Source: Pseudorhodobacter antarcticus
Lineage (GTDB): Bacteria > Pseudomonadota > Alphaproteobacteria > Rhodobacterales > Rhodobacteraceae
Direction: 5' to 3'
Length of the DNA: 64,000 nucleotides
Assembly: GCA_945862435.1 (NCBI GenBank)
Contig: CAMAXX010000015.1
Span: 1 to 64,000, forward strand
The translations under genes were made by a program, and so were the position numbers. Shown piece by piece: positions 9,730 to 18,774 of this stretch (positions within the stretch are counted from its first letter, which is position 1; the number at the start of each line of letters is the position of its first letter). The notes beneath the pieces are model-generated. The model ran no database searches. It saw only the letters and a program-made list of their open reading frames with translations, and was not told the origin of the DNA.

Positions 9730-10830
9730 ATGGCACCCCAAGACAAGATCGCGATATCACCTGATGCGGGATCTGCCCGTGTTGTGATTTCTGTAGATGC
9801 GATGGGTGGTGATAATGGGCCTGCGGCGGTTGTCGCAGGTCTTGTCATTTCCGCACGCGCGCTGCCGGATGTTGATTTTATCCTGCACGGCGATCGGGCA
9901 CAGCTTGACCCAATATTGGCAAAATCGCCCGAACTTGGGCACCGCATTACCTTGCGCCATGCCCCTCGCGCCGTGACGATGGCCGACAAACCGGCGGCCA
10001 TTATGCGTTCGGGCAGCGACACGTCGATGTGGGGCGCTGTTACATCGGTGCGCGACGGAGAGGCTGCCGTGGCCGTATCTTGCGGCAACACTGGCGCGCT
10101 GATGGCTGTATCCATGCTGCGCCTGCGCAAACTTAGCGGCGTCAACCGCCCCGCCATTGCCTGCTTTTGGCCATCGCGCAATGCGTCTGGCTTTAACATC
10201 ATGCTTGATGTCGGAGCGGATATTAAGGCCGATTCCCAAGATCTTCGCCAATACGCGGCTATGGGGGCTGCCTACGCTGCCGTGGGACTTGGCCTTGCAC
10301 GGCCCCGCGTGGGCCTTTTGAATGTTGGCACAGAAGAGCATAAGGGCCGCGCCGAACTGCACGCGGCGCATGATTTTCTGTCGCAAGATGCGCCTGGCCA
10401 GTTTGATTTTATAGGGTTTGTAGAAGGCAGTGATATTCCTTCAAACCGCGTCGATGTGATCGTCACCGATGGGTTTACGGGCAATATTGCGCTGAAAACG
10501 GGCGAAGGCACGGCAAAACTGATTGGCGATTTTATGCGCGAAAGCTTTACGCGCAATCTAGCATCAAAGCTGGCGGCACTGCTTTCCTTAGGGGTATTGC
10601 GCCATTTGCGCCGCCGTATTGACCCGCGCCGCGCCAATGGTGGGGTGTTTTTGGGGCTAAATGGCACTGTCGTGAAATCGCATGGCGGATCGGACGCGGT
10701 TGCGTTTGCGTCAGCTATCGCGCTTGCGCACCGACTTTCGCGCGGGGACTTCTTGGCGCGCCTTGCAAGTCGGGTTCGGGCAGGGCAAACTGATGCGGCA
10801 AGCGGCGGGGAGGCTGGGGCCAGCGTATGA
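9730..10830 (+). CDS. plsX: Phosphate acyltransferase PlsX
   Basis: Converts acyl-ACP and phosphate to acyl-phosphate, the donor for PlsY in phospholipid synthesis. The 366-residue product has VISVDAMGGDNGPAAVVAG near the N-terminus, then SCGNTGALMA (about 117-126), and the conserved DVIVTDGFTGNIALKTGEG block (about 240-258). The last codons overlap the fabH start (ATGA), so translation is coupled. Confidence 0.96.
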   Translation: MAPQDKIAISPDAGSARVVISVDAMGGDNGPAAVVAGLVISARALPDVDFILHGDRAQLDPILAKSPELGHRITLRHAPRAVTMADKPAAIMRSGSDTSMWGAVTSVRDGEAAVAVSCGNTGALMAVSMLRLRKLSGVNRPAIACFWPSRNASGFNIMLDVGADIKADSQDLRQYAAMGAAYAAVGLGLARPRVGLLNVGTEEHKGRAELHAAHDFLSQDAPGQFDFIGFVEGSDIPSNRVDVIVTDGFTGNIALKTGEGTAKLIGDFMRESFTRNLASKLAALLSLGVLRHLRRRIDPRRANGGVFLGLNGTVVKSHGGSDAVAFASAIALAHRLSRGDFLARLASRVRAGQTDAASGGEAGASV

Positions 10831-11798
10831 CGATCAGAGCCGTTGTTCAGGGCGTTGGCCATTATTTGCCCGCCCGCATTGTAGAAAATGCCGAATTTGC
10901 GGCCACAATGGACACGTCGGACGAATGGATCAAATCCCGTTCGGGCATTGAACGCCGGCACTACGCGGCCGAAGGGGAAACCACATCCGATCTGGGCGCG
11001 GCCGCAGCGCGCGCGGCACTGGCCCATGCGGGGCTGGCTGCCGATGATTTGGATGCGATCATCCTTGCCACATCGACCGCTGATCTAACATTTCCGTCTG
11101 CCGCTTCGATGATTCAGGCTAAAATTGGCATGAAAAGCGGGTTTGCCTTTGATGTGCAAGCGGTTTGTGCGGGCTTTGTCTTTGCCCTTGCTACTGCGCA
11201 AGGCATGATCCTTTCGGGCCAAGCGCGCCGTGTGATGGTGATCGGCGCGGAGACATTTTCTAAACTGATGGACTGGGAAGATCGCGCATCCTGCGTTTTG
11301 TTCGGCGATGGCGCAGGCGCGCTGATTTTGGCCGCTGAAGAAGGCACAGGCACCAGCAGTGACCGCGGTATTTTAGCCACTGATCTGCATTCAGATGGCC
11401 AGTTCAAAGACCTGCTTTTCGTCGATGGCGGCGTGTCCACAGGCCAAACAGGCCATCTGCGCATGCTAGGGCGCGAAGTGTTTCGTCACGCAGTCGAAAA
11501 ATTGGCCGAAACTGCCCACGCGGCATTGGACAAAGCAGGCCTGAGTGGCGATGATGTAGACTGGATCGTGCCGCATCAGGCCAACATCCGCATCATCGAA
11601 GGCTGTGCCAAACGGCTGCAAGTGCCGATGGAGCGTGTGGTAGTGACAGTACAAGACCATGGCAACACCTCGGCCGCGTCTATTCCCTTGGCCTTGTCGG
11701 TTGGGACGGCGCGCGGGCAGATCAAACGGGGTGACTTGATTGTGACCGAAGCCATCGGCGGCGGTTTGGCGTGGGGCGCGGTTGTGCTGCGCTGGTAG
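10827..11798 (+). CDS. fabH: Beta-ketoacyl-ACP synthase III
   Basis: Starts fatty acid synthesis by condensing acetyl-CoA with malonyl-ACP. The 323-residue thiolase-fold enzyme has the catalytic triad visible: Cys114 (QAVCAGF), His in VPHQANIRI and Asn in DHGNTSAAS. It overlaps plsX by 4 bases. The downstream 107-base gap before ihfA suggests the operon ends here or continues only by readthrough. Confidence 0.97.
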   Translation: MTIRAVVQGVGHYLPARIVENAEFAATMDTSDEWIKSRSGIERRHYAAEGETTSDLGAAAARAALAHAGLAADDLDAIILATSTADLTFPSAASMIQAKIGMKSGFAFDVQAVCAGFVFALATAQGMILSGQARRVMVIGAETFSKLMDWEDRASCVLFGDGAGALILAAEEGTGTSSDRGILATDLHSDGQFKDLLFVDGGVSTGQTGHLRMLGREVFRHAVEKLAETAHAALDKAGLSGDDVDWIVPHQANIRIIEGCAKRLQVPMERVVVTVQDHGNTSAASIPLALSVGTARGQIKRGDLIVTEAIGGGLAWGAVVLRW

Positions 11799-11905
11799 TG
11801 AAGGCCCAGAATTGTAAAATTATACCATTGCGCGAGTAAATGCTGCAGATCTGTTGACTTAGCGTAAATCACTGTTCAAACTTGTCCAAAATCCGGGGGG
11901 ATGAA

Positions 11906-12208
11906 ATGAGCGAAAAAACATTGACGCGCATGGACCTTAGCGAAGCAGTCTTTCGCGAAGTGGGTCTTAGCCGTAACGAATCGTCTGATTTGGTAGAAGC
12001 GGTTTTGCAACATATTTCAAATGCGCTGGCCGCTGGTAATGCGGTAAAAATTTCTTCTTTTGGCACCTTTTCTGTGCGTTCAAAAACGGCGCGCGTGGGC
12101 CGCAACCCGAAAACGGGGGATGAAGTGCCGATCAGCCCTCGACGTGTTTTGTCGTTCCGCCCTTCGCATATGATGAAAGACAGCGTTGCGGCAGGCAAAA
12201 AGAAGTAA
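11906..12208 (+). CDS. ihfA: Integration host factor alpha subunit
   Basis: Nucleoid protein that bends DNA as a heterodimer with IhfB. The 100-residue DNABII fold has the family signature ([24 protein letters not shown], conserved Pro in the DNA-intercalating arm near residue 66). The ATG at 11906 follows a GGGGGG site. A TTG 24 bases earlier is in frame but not conserved. A TTGACT at 11854-11859 could be a -35 element, although no good -10 is seen. fabH-ihfA-merR order is common in Rhodobacterales. Confidence 0.96.
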   Translation: MSEKTLTRMDLSEAVFREVGLSRNESSDLVEAVLQHISNALAAGNAVKISSFGTFSVRSKTARVGRNPKTGDEVPISPRRVLSFRPSHMMKDSVAAGKKK

Positions 12209-12244
12209 ACTGCCCAAGTTATACGGCGTAAAGGTTAGCCACTG

Positions 12245-12958
12245 ATGGATAAATCAGCCGAGGCATTTCGCACCATCAGCGAGGTGTCAACCATTTTGGA
12301 AACGCCCGCCCATGTCTTGCGGTTTTGGGAAACGCGCTTTCCGCAAATTCGCCCTGTGAAACGCGCGGGCGGACGCCGTTATTACCGCCCCAATGACGTG
12401 GCGCTGCTGACGGGTATCAAATACCTGCTGCACGCCGAAGGCATGACTATTCGAGGCGTTCAAAAAGTGCTGCGCGAGCAAGGGGTTCGCCATGTAGCAG
12501 CGCTGATTGGCGCGGAAATCTCTGACATCGACCAAGATGCCGAAGCCGCCCTTTCTGCCGCCCTATCCAGCAATTTTGGTATTGAACCAGAACCCGATAT
12601 GCCGCCCGAACGCGCCGAAACGGCCACCATCGTCGCGTTGGAAACAGCCCTGCGCCGCAATGATCGCCGCAATGATCGCCGCCCTGCCCCAGAAACTGCT
12701 TTCAGCCCAACACCCTTTAGTGCCGTGATAGATACTGTCGATTTTACCAAACCGCTGGAAGAAGCCCCAACTTTCCCTGGCTTTGATCTGGGCCCGCCAC
12801 AACGGCACCCACCGATCACCCGCACGACTGCCGCGAAAATTCTGCGCGGTTTGCCGCGCGGTACATTTGCCAAAAACACTGCTGCCGCTGCCCTTCTGGC
12901 CCGCGCCCACGCGCTGCTGGCCCGCATGGCGCAAAATGCCGAAAGCCACGCCGAGTGA
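12245..12958 (+). CDS. MerR family transcriptional regulator
   Basis: 237-residue protein with an N-terminal MerR winged helix-turn-helix (about residues 9-80: [20 protein letters not shown], then [20 protein letters not shown]). A long low-complexity C-terminal part has no recognisable ligand-binding domain. It follows ihfA at 36 bases and is probably cotranscribed. The coding sequence has a 12-bp tandem repeat near 12655-12685 that encodes [10 protein letters not shown]. Target and effector are unknown. Confidence 0.88.
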   Translation: MDKSAEAFRTISEVSTILETPAHVLRFWETRFPQIRPVKRAGGRRYYRPNDVALLTGIKYLLHAEGMTIRGVQKVLREQGVRHVAALIGAEISDIDQDAEAALSAALSSNFGIEPEPDMPPERAETATIVALETALRRNDRRNDRRPAPETAFSPTPFSAVIDTVDFTKPLEEAPTFPGFDLGPPQRHPPITRTTAAKILRGLPRGTFAKNTAAAALLARAHALLARMAQNAESHAE

Positions 12959-13009
12959 TGCGCTTTCCCGCTTGCCCTTGCCGCCCATTGCGCTATGAAG
13001 TGCGCGTGT

Positions 13010-13087
13010 CGGGCCGTAGCGCAGCCTGGTTAGCGCGTCCGTCTGGGGGGCGGAAGGTCGGGAGTTCGAATCTCCCCGGCCCGACCA
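13010..13087 (+). tRNA. tRNA-Pro (GGG)
   Basis: 78 bases including encoded CCA. Acceptor arms CGGGCCG and CGGCCCG pair fully. The anticodon loop CTGGGGG between TCCGT and GCGGA gives GGG. The T-arm GGGAG-TTCGAAT-CTCCC is perfect. It lies 51 bases after the MerR gene and is followed by an intrinsic terminator. Confidence 0.96.
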
Positions 13088-13093
13088 AAGAAA

Positions 13094-13128
13094 AGGCCCG
13101 TCTGCCATTTGGGCATGCGGGTCTTTTT
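13094..13128 (+). terminator. Rho-independent terminator after tRNA-Pro
   Basis: Stem AGGCCCG / CGGGTCT (one G-U pair) enclosing a smaller TGCC/GGCA stem, followed by a T run. Confidence 0.8.
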
Positions 13129-13157
13129 ATTTTGATATGAATAACTTGGGGGCTGAT

Positions 13158-14231
13158 ATGACTGTGGGCGTTCTTCCCGTTCAACAGCTGCAACACCTGA
13201 TTGCATCAGGTGCGATCACGGCTGATACGGCAATTTTGCCCGACCAATTACAACCCGCCAGTCTAGATCTGCGTCTTGGCACTATCGCCTACCGTGTACG
13301 CGCGTCTTTCCTTGTGGGCCGCGATACAGTTGAAAATCGCGTGGCCGAGTTCGAGATGCACCGCTTTGATTTGACCGCTGGCGCCGTGCTGGAAAAGGGC
13401 TGCGTTTATGTTATTCCCTTGATGGAACGCCTTGATTTGCCTGCCGAAATAACCGCAGTGGCCAATGCCAAATCGTCCACCGGCCGCCTTGATTTGCTGA
13501 CCCGCTGCATCACCGATGGCGGGGTCGAGTTTGACCGAATTACAGCAGGCTACAAAGGCCCGCTTTATGCCGAGGTCTGCCCAAAAAGTTTTTCTGTTTT
13601 GGTGCGCGCAGGCCAGCGGCTGAACCAAATCCGCTTTCGCCGTGGTCAAGCGGCACTGGATGATACAGCATTGGAATCTTTGCATAAATCTGACAGATTG
13701 GTCACGGGCGAAGCGGTTATTTCAGGCGGTCTTGGCTTTTCGGTAGATCTGCGCCCAAGTGCCGATGATCTGGTGGGCTACCGCGCCAAACCGCACACGG
13801 GCGTGGTTGATATTGCCAAAATAGGCCATTATCCCGCGCCCGAGTTTTGGGAAGAAATCCGCACCACATCTGGCCGCATCATCCTTGATCCGGGTGCATT
13901 CTATATCCTTGTTTCCTGCGAGGCGGTGACTATCCCGCCCGATTATGCCGCTGAAATGGCCCCATATCTGGCGATGGCAGGCGAGTTTCGGGTGCATTAC
14001 GCAGGCTTTTTTGACCCCGGTTTTGGCCATGCCAGTGCTGGCGGCGCGGGCAGTCGCGGCGTTTTGGAAGTGCGCTGCCACGAAGCGCCTTTTGTTCTGG
14101 AACACGGCCAAGTCGTAGGCCGTTTGGTTTATGAGAAAATGGCCGCGCGCCCAGACACCCTTTATGGGGCGGGAATTGCGTCCAATTATCAGGGCCAAGG
14201 GCTAAAGCTTGCCAAGCAGTTTCGCTCTTAA
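13158..14231 (+). CDS. dcd: 2'-deoxycytidine 5'-triphosphate deaminase (long form)
   Basis: Deaminates dCTP to dUTP for thymidylate synthesis. The 357-residue product is about twice the 190 residues of E. coli Dcd and appears to contain two dUTPase-like jelly-roll modules, a form typical of Alphaproteobacteria. Conserved segments include QLQPASLDLRLG near residue 33, NAKSSTGRLDLLTR (about 103-116) and AGYKGPLYAEV. The start at 13158 (MTVGVLP) has a GGGGG site 5-6 bases before it. An in-frame ATG 21 bases earlier lacks one. Confidence 0.9.
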   Translation: MTVGVLPVQQLQHLIASGAITADTAILPDQLQPASLDLRLGTIAYRVRASFLVGRDTVENRVAEFEMHRFDLTAGAVLEKGCVYVIPLMERLDLPAEITAVANAKSSTGRLDLLTRCITDGGVEFDRITAGYKGPLYAEVCPKSFSVLVRAGQRLNQIRFRRGQAALDDTALESLHKSDRLVTGEAVISGGLGFSVDLRPSADDLVGYRAKPHTGVVDIAKIGHYPAPEFWEEIRTTSGRIILDPGAFYILVSCEAVTIPPDYAAEMAPYLAMAGEFRVHYAGFFDPGFGHASAGGAGSRGVLEVRCHEAPFVLEHGQVVGRLVYEKMAARPDTLYGAGIASNYQGQGLKLAKQFRS

Positions 14232-14335
14232 CGCATTCGTAAAGACTGGCCGCTTGCGCGTTGCAAAATGCCGCAAATGCGCGCTGCTTTTGCGCCAATG
14301 CCTTTAATCTAAAGGCCAAAAGGGAACCTATTTTC

Positions 14336-14752
14336 GTGACCAGTCCAGCGGTAAGCCAACCCGTGCGCATCGACCAAGCCGATATTGCGCCTGCCCAGTG
14401 GGATGACCCTGCGCGCGGCACGATAGCTTGGAAAACCCTTATGTCGGGCGATGTGACCGCAACCGATAGCCTTGTCTGCGGTATTGCCATCATGCAGGCG
14501 GGCGACACTTTTGCGCTGCATTCGCACCCTCAGGCTGAAATTTACTTTGGCCTAGAGGGCGCGGTTGACGTCTGGATCAATGGGGTTACCCATTCGCTGA
14601 CCCCCGGCGTGGCGCTGTTTATTCCGGGCGGCGCGGTGCATGGTGTGCTGCGCGCAGCAGGCCCCGTGCGGTGGTTTTACACATTCGCCGTTGATCGTTT
14701 TGATGCCATTACTTACACATTCCTACCCCCCGAAGACCCGAGGATGCCATGA
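14336..14752 (+). CDS. Cupin domain protein of unknown function
   Basis: 138-residue protein with a single cupin barrel. Metal-binding motif 1 is HSHPQAEIYFGLEG (two His and a Glu), and motif 2 PGGAVHGVL supplies a third His. The proposed start is GTG at 14336, because no ATG lies in the conserved range. An AGGGA site is 10-11 bases upstream, so the start is uncertain. Its stop overlaps the start of the RACo-like gene (ATGA), so the two are translationally coupled. Metal-binding cupins include DMSP lyases and small dioxygenases, but nothing here decides between them. A role linked to corrinoid methyl transfer is inferred from position only. Confidence 0.75.
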   Translation: MTSPAVSQPVRIDQADIAPAQWDDPARGTIAWKTLMSGDVTATDSLVCGIAIMQAGDTFALHSHPQAEIYFGLEGAVDVWINGVTHSLTPGVALFIPGGAVHGVLRAAGPVRWFYTFAVDRFDAITYTFLPPEDPRMP

Positions 14753-16779
14753 CAGAAGCTACAGTTATTTTCACCCCATCAGGCAAGCGCGGGCATTTTG
14801 CCATTGGCACGCCCATTTTGACCGCAGCGCGCCAATTGGGCGTTGATCTGGATTCGGTGTGCGGCGGGCGCGGAATTTGCAGTAAATGCCAAATCACGCC
14901 CAGTTATGGCGAGTTTTCTAAGTTTGGCGTCACGGTGGGTGGCGATGCGCTGTCAGAATGGAACACAGTTGAACAGCGCTATAAGGATATTCGCGGGCTG
15001 ATCGACGGGCGGCGTTTGGGCTGCCAAGCACGCGTTATGGGCGATGTCATCGTTGATGTGCCGCCCGAAAGTCAGGTGCACAAACAGGTCATCCGCAAAT
15101 CGGCAAGCGCCCGCGATATGGTGATGGATCCGGCCACCCGCGCCTATTTTGTCACGGTCGAGCAGCCCGATATGCACGAACCATCGGGCGATTTTGAACG
15201 GCTGAAAGCCGCCCTTGCCCGCGAATGGGGCATTGACGATATCACTGCAGACCTGCCCCTTCTGCGCCGTCTACAACCTGCCCTGCGCCGCGGCGAATGG
15301 TCTGTCACTGTGGTGCTGAATAAGGGCAACCATGATGCAAGCCACAGAATTTTAGATATTTTTCCAGGTTTTCATGAGGGCGCTTTGTACGGGCTTGCCA
15401 TTGATTTGGGCAGCACGACCATTGCTGCACATTTGTGCAACTTGTCCGATGGGGCGGTTTTGGCATCGGCTGGCGTCATGAACCCGCAAATCCGCTTTGG
15501 CGAAGACCTGATGTCCCGCGTGTCTTACGTGATGATGAATGAAGGCGGCGATGTTGAAATGACCTCGGCCGTGCGCGCATCAATCGCGGCATTGGCCAGC
15601 AGCATTTCCGCCGAAGCGGGCATCGATGCGCGCGCGATTTACGAGGTGGTTTTTGTTTGCAACCCCGTGATGCACCATCTTTTGCTGGGCATTGATCCTG
15701 TGGAACTGGGCCAAGCACCCTTTGCTCTGGCCGCCAGCGAATCGCTGTCTCTGGATTGTGCTGATTTGGACATATCCACGATCAATCCCGCCGCCCGCGC
15801 CTATATTCTGCCCTGCATTGCAGGCCATGTGGGGGCCGATGCGGCGGCGGTTGCCCTTTCCGAAGAGCCTAATAAATCCAATGACATGGTGTTGATTGTT
15901 GACGTTGGCACCAATGCCGAAATATTGCTAGGTAATACCACCCGCGTGCTGGCCTGCTCTTCCCCCACAGGCCCTGCGTTCGAGGGAGCGCAAATATCTT
16001 CGGGGCAGCGCGCAGCGCCTGGCGCGATTGAACGGGTGCAGATAGATCCCATCACCAAAGAACCGCGCTTTTCAGTGATTGGCTGCGATAAGTGGAGCGA
16101 TGAGGACGGCTTTTCCGCGGCGACCGCATCGACAGGGGTCACTGGCATTTGCGGATCTGGCATTATCGAGGCCGTGGCAGAACTGCGCATGGCGGGGCTA
16201 CTCGATCAGGGCGGGCTGATCGGCGGGCCCGATCAGACAGGCACGGCGCGCTGCATCCCCGAAGGGCGCACCCATTCCTATGTTTTGCATGACGGCACCG
16301 CGCAGGGCGGCCCGCTGATTACGGTCACCCAAGGCGACATTCGCGCCATTCAATTGGCCAAGGCCGCGCTTTATGCGGGGGCGAAACTGCTGATGGATGA
16401 AATGGGCGTCGATAGGGTGGACCGCGTTGTGCTTGCAGGTGCCTTTGGCGCGCATATCAGCCCGAAACACGCGATGGTTTTGGGCATGATCCCAAATGTT
16501 CCGCTGGATAAAGTCATCTCGGCGGGTAATGCCGCAGGCACGGGCGCGCGCATGGCGCTGGCGAGCAACGCCGCGCGCGATACAATCGAAGAGGTTGTCC
16601 GCCATATTCACAAAGTGGAAACCGCGATTGAGCCTCGCTTTCAGGAACACTTCGTAAATGCCTCGGCCATTCCAAACGCGGTGGATGCTTTCCCCGAACT
16701 TGGGATGGTTGTCACCCTGCCCGACGTGTCGTTTAATACGTCAGGTGCGGGCAGCGCGGGACGCAGGCGCAGGGGATAA
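14749..16779 (+). CDS. ASKHA-domain 2Fe-2S protein (corrinoid activation / RACo-like, DUF4445)
   Basis: 676-residue cytoplasmic protein. The N-terminal ferredoxin-like domain has a [2Fe-2S] ligand set Cys38, Cys44, Cys47 (CGGRGICSKC) and Cys92. A linker follows, then an actin-like ASKHA ATPase fold: phosphate-1 motif LAIDLGSTT (217-224), VDVGTNAEILLG, and a C-terminal TGICGSGIIEAVAEL. RACo and RamA-type proteins use ATP to reduce inactive Co(II) corrinoid proteins of methyltransferase systems. A likely client methyltransferase (MttB family) is at 53.6-55.2 kb. The corrinoid protein itself is not in the window. Coupled to the cupin gene upstream. Confidence 0.88.
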   Translation: MTEATVIFTPSGKRGHFAIGTPILTAARQLGVDLDSVCGGRGICSKCQITPSYGEFSKFGVTVGGDALSEWNTVEQRYKDIRGLIDGRRLGCQARVMGDVIVDVPPESQVHKQVIRKSASARDMVMDPATRAYFVTVEQPDMHEPSGDFERLKAALAREWGIDDITADLPLLRRLQPALRRGEWSVTVVLNKGNHDASHRILDIFPGFHEGALYGLAIDLGSTTIAAHLCNLSDGAVLASAGVMNPQIRFGEDLMSRVSYVMMNEGGDVEMTSAVRASIAALASSISAEAGIDARAIYEVVFVCNPVMHHLLLGIDPVELGQAPFALAASESLSLDCADLDISTINPAARAYILPCIAGHVGADAAAVALSEEPNKSNDMVLIVDVGTNAEILLGNTTRVLACSSPTGPAFEGAQISSGQRAAPGAIERVQIDPITKEPRFSVIGCDKWSDEDGFSAATASTGVTGICGSGIIEAVAELRMAGLLDQGGLIGGPDQTGTARCIPEGRTHSYVLHDGTAQGGPLITVTQGDIRAIQLAKAALYAGAKLLMDEMGVDRVDRVVLAGAFGAHISPKHAMVLGMIPNVPLDKVISAGNAAGTGARMALASNAARDTIEEVVRHIHKVETAIEPRFQEHFVNASAIPNAVDAFPELGMVVTLPDVSFNTSGAGSAGRRRRG

Positions 16780-16837
16780 AGGGGATAATTTTGCAGTCTG
16801 GGGGTGACTTTTCCACGCTCTAGTCTAGTTTAAGGCC

Positions 16838-17380
16838 ATGTATGATGAACACCTTTCCGCCCTGCTGACCCGTATCGCCGCCCAAGACCGCGCGGCCTTT
16901 GGCGACTTTTATTCTGCCGCAGCGCCGAAACTATTTGGCCTGCTGATCCGTATCCTTGGCACAAGGGCCGAGGCAGAGGACGCATTGCAAGAGGTTTTCA
17001 CCAGAATTTGGCTGCGCGCCGCGCGGTTCAGCCCCGAAAGGGGCAGCGCAATGGCTTGGGCCGTGGCGCTGGCGCGCAATCATGCGATTGATCTGATCCG
17101 CGCCCGCAAACCCGCCCATTTTGGCGATGACGATGATGTTGCCACAGTCGCCGACCCTGCCCCGCGCGCCGAAGTGCAGATGATTGCGCGCGGCGAGGCG
17201 GCGCGCATTCATCATTGCCTTGGCCGGCTTGACCCGTCTGTAGCAATAGCAGTGCGCGGGGCCTATCTTTCGGGTCATTCGTACAGCGATCTTGCGCTTG
17301 CCGCGAATGTGCCATTGAATACGATGCGAACATGGCTGCGACGCGGCCTGATCTCTTTAAAAGACTGTATGGCCCAATGA
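16838..17380 (+). CDS. ECF-type RNA polymerase sigma factor (SigK-like)
   Basis: 180-residue sigma-70-family ECF factor. Region 2 spans about residues 15-85 (FGDFYSAAAPKLFGLLIRIL, DALQEVFTRIW, ALARNHAIDLIR). Region 4 spans about 125-178 (SYSDLALAANVPLNTMRTWLRRGLISLK). Its last codon overlaps the anti-sigma gene start (ATGA), a standard ECF/anti-sigma coupling. The fasciclin gene downstream is its likely target. The 58-base upstream gap contains GTGACTTTT and TAGTTT, which could be an autoregulated promoter, but the match is weak. Confidence 0.93.
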   Translation: MYDEHLSALLTRIAAQDRAAFGDFYSAAAPKLFGLLIRILGTRAEAEDALQEVFTRIWLRAARFSPERGSAMAWAVALARNHAIDLIRARKPAHFGDDDDVATVADPAPRAEVQMIARGEAARIHHCLGRLDPSVAIAVRGAYLSGHSYSDLALAANVPLNTMRTWLRRGLISLKDCMAQ

Positions 17381-18072
17381 CCCCGCCCCCCGTATCAGAA
17401 ACCGCGTCTGACCCTGTCGATGAGAACGATCTTTTGGCCGCCGAATATGTTTTGGGCGTGCTGGACGGCGCTGATCGCGCGCGCGCTGAAAACTTGGTCA
17501 AACAATCTTCCGCCTTCGCCGCCCGCGTCGCTGCATGGGAGGCGCGACTTTCGCCGTTAGCTGATGAGTTTGACGCCGTACCGCCCCCCAATCTGATGCC
17601 AAAGATCGAAGCGCGTCTGTTTGGCGCGCCCAAACTGCGGCGTTGGTTTGCCATGCCAACAGGCTGGCTGGGCGGGCTGATTGGTACGGGCGCAATGGCG
17701 GCGCTGTCGGTCGTGGCGCTGGCGCTGGCGCTGAATTTTGGCGGCACTGCGCCGCAAACGCCGATCCAAACCGCCACGCTTTTGGCCGAGGGCAGCGCGG
17801 TTGAATTTCTGGCGCAGCTTGAAGGCGGCAATCTGACTTTGACGCGCACCAAAGGCACCGCTCCGGCGCCTGACCGCAGTTACGAGCTGTGGTTGATTGA
17901 TGGCGATAAGGCCCCTGTTTCGCTGGGACTTATTGATGCCGCGCTCACGCTGCCCGCGCCCAATTTGGCAATTGGCTATGTGCTGGCTGTCACAGAAGAA
18001 CCTTTTGGTGGCGGGCCAAATGGCACGGCTACAGGGCCGATTTTGGCCGCTGGCATGTTTGTCGCAAATTAA
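17377..18072 (+). CDS. Membrane anti-sigma factor (RskA/anti-sigma-K family)
   Basis: 231-residue protein. The cytoplasmic N-terminal part (about 1-95, DLLAAEYVLGVLDGADRAR) binds the sigma factor. A single membrane helix lies at about 97-120 (TGWLGGLIGTGAMAALSVV...). The periplasmic RskA domain has the typical SYELWLIDGDKAPVSLGL segment. It lacks the His-x3-Cys-x2-Cys zinc motif of ZAS anti-sigma factors, as RskA proteins do. In mycobacteria the RskA/SigK pair controls secreted fasciclin-type antigens, and a fasciclin gene follows here too. Confidence 0.88.
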   Translation: MTPPPVSETASDPVDENDLLAAEYVLGVLDGADRARAENLVKQSSAFAARVAAWEARLSPLADEFDAVPPPNLMPKIEARLFGAPKLRRWFAMPTGWLGGLIGTGAMAALSVVALALALNFGGTAPQTPIQTATLLAEGSAVEFLAQLEGGNLTLTRTKGTAPAPDRSYELWLIDGDKAPVSLGLIDAALTLPAPNLAIGYVLAVTEEPFGGGPNGTATGPILAAGMFVAN

Positions 18073-18094
18073 TTTAAAAAAATTTGCGCGGTCT

Positions 18095-18120
18095 GAAACT
18101 TTTTGCAGCGCTCTATCGTT
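18095..18120 (+). promoter_or_regulatory. Candidate ECF-dependent promoter of the fasciclin gene
   Basis: GAAAC (18095-18099), 17 bases, then CGTT (18117-18120). This fits the general ECF pattern of an AAC-containing -35 and a CGTT/CGTC -10. It lies 50 bases before the fasciclin start codon and directly after the sigma/anti-sigma pair. Inferred from sequence only. Confidence 0.5.
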
Positions 18121-18169
18121 TCCTAGGTAAGCGGCGGGAATGGCCCGCCGCGCTAACAGGAGACGGAAG

Positions 18170-18718
18170 ATGAAATCAGTATTCTTTGGCGCAACCGCAG
18201 CACTGGCTTTGACCGCTGGCATGGCATTTGCCGAAAACCCCATGGTGGGCGGCGCAGCGATGATGGAAACCAAGAACATCATTGAAAACGCCGTAAATTC
18301 GGCCGATCACACCACCTTGGTTGCGGCCGTTCAGGCGGCGGGCCTTGTCGAAACCCTGTCGGGCGCAGGCCCATTCACCGTGTTTGCCCCAACCAATGAC
18401 GCCTTTGCCAAACTGCCCGCAGGCACTGTGGAAACGCTGCTAAAGCCTGAAAACAAAGACCAATTGACCAAAATTTTGACCTGCCACGTCGTAGCTGCCA
18501 AGGCGATGGCCGCTGATGTTTTGGGCATGATCGAAGCAGGTGGTGGCATGCACAAAGTGGGCACTGCTGGCGGCTGCGAGCTGACACTGACCACGGCTGA
18601 CGGCAAAGTCATGGTGGGCGACGAAATGGGCAATACTGCCACCGTAACCATTGCTGACGTGGTGCAATCGAACGGCGTGATCCATGTGATCGACACGGTT
18701 TTGCTGCCAAAAATGTAA
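18170..18718 (+). CDS. Secreted fasciclin (FAS1) domain protein
   Basis: 182-residue exported protein. A clear signal peptide is followed by cleavage after AFA (about residue 21). A FAS1 domain follows with H1 motif ENAVNSADHTTLVAAVQAAG and conserved GPFTVFAPTNDAFAKLPAGT. The C-terminal H2 block ADVVQSNGVIHVIDTVLLP completes it. FAS1 domains mediate adhesion or cell-surface contacts. The ATG at 18170 follows AGGAGA. It sits directly behind an ECF sigma/RskA-type anti-sigma pair and a matching promoter, so envelope-stress or redox control is likely. Confidence 0.92.
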   Translation: MKSVFFGATAALALTAGMAFAENPMVGGAAMMETKNIIENAVNSADHTTLVAAVQAAGLVETLSGAGPFTVFAPTNDAFAKLPAGTVETLLKPENKDQLTKILTCHVVAAKAMAADVLGMIEAGGGMHKVGTAGGCELTLTTADGKVMVGDEMGNTATVTIADVVQSNGVIHVIDTVLLPKM

Positions 18719-18741
18719 TTTGGCCGAAGGCCAAAACGATC

Positions 18742-18774
18742 CCCGCGCGTCCCTGCGGCGCGCGGGTTTGTCTT
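18742..18774 (+). terminator. Rho-independent terminator after the fasciclin gene
   Basis: 8-bp GC stem CCCGCGCG / CGCGCGGG with a 9-base loop, then TTTGTCTT. A second small hairpin (TTGGCC/GGCCAA) lies just before it at 18720-18734. Confidence 0.8.

Noticed and set aside
13010..13140. Integration site of a mobile element at tRNA-Pro
   Set aside because: A terminator and dcd follow at once. No integrase or flanking repeat of the tRNA end is seen near this or the other two tRNAs.
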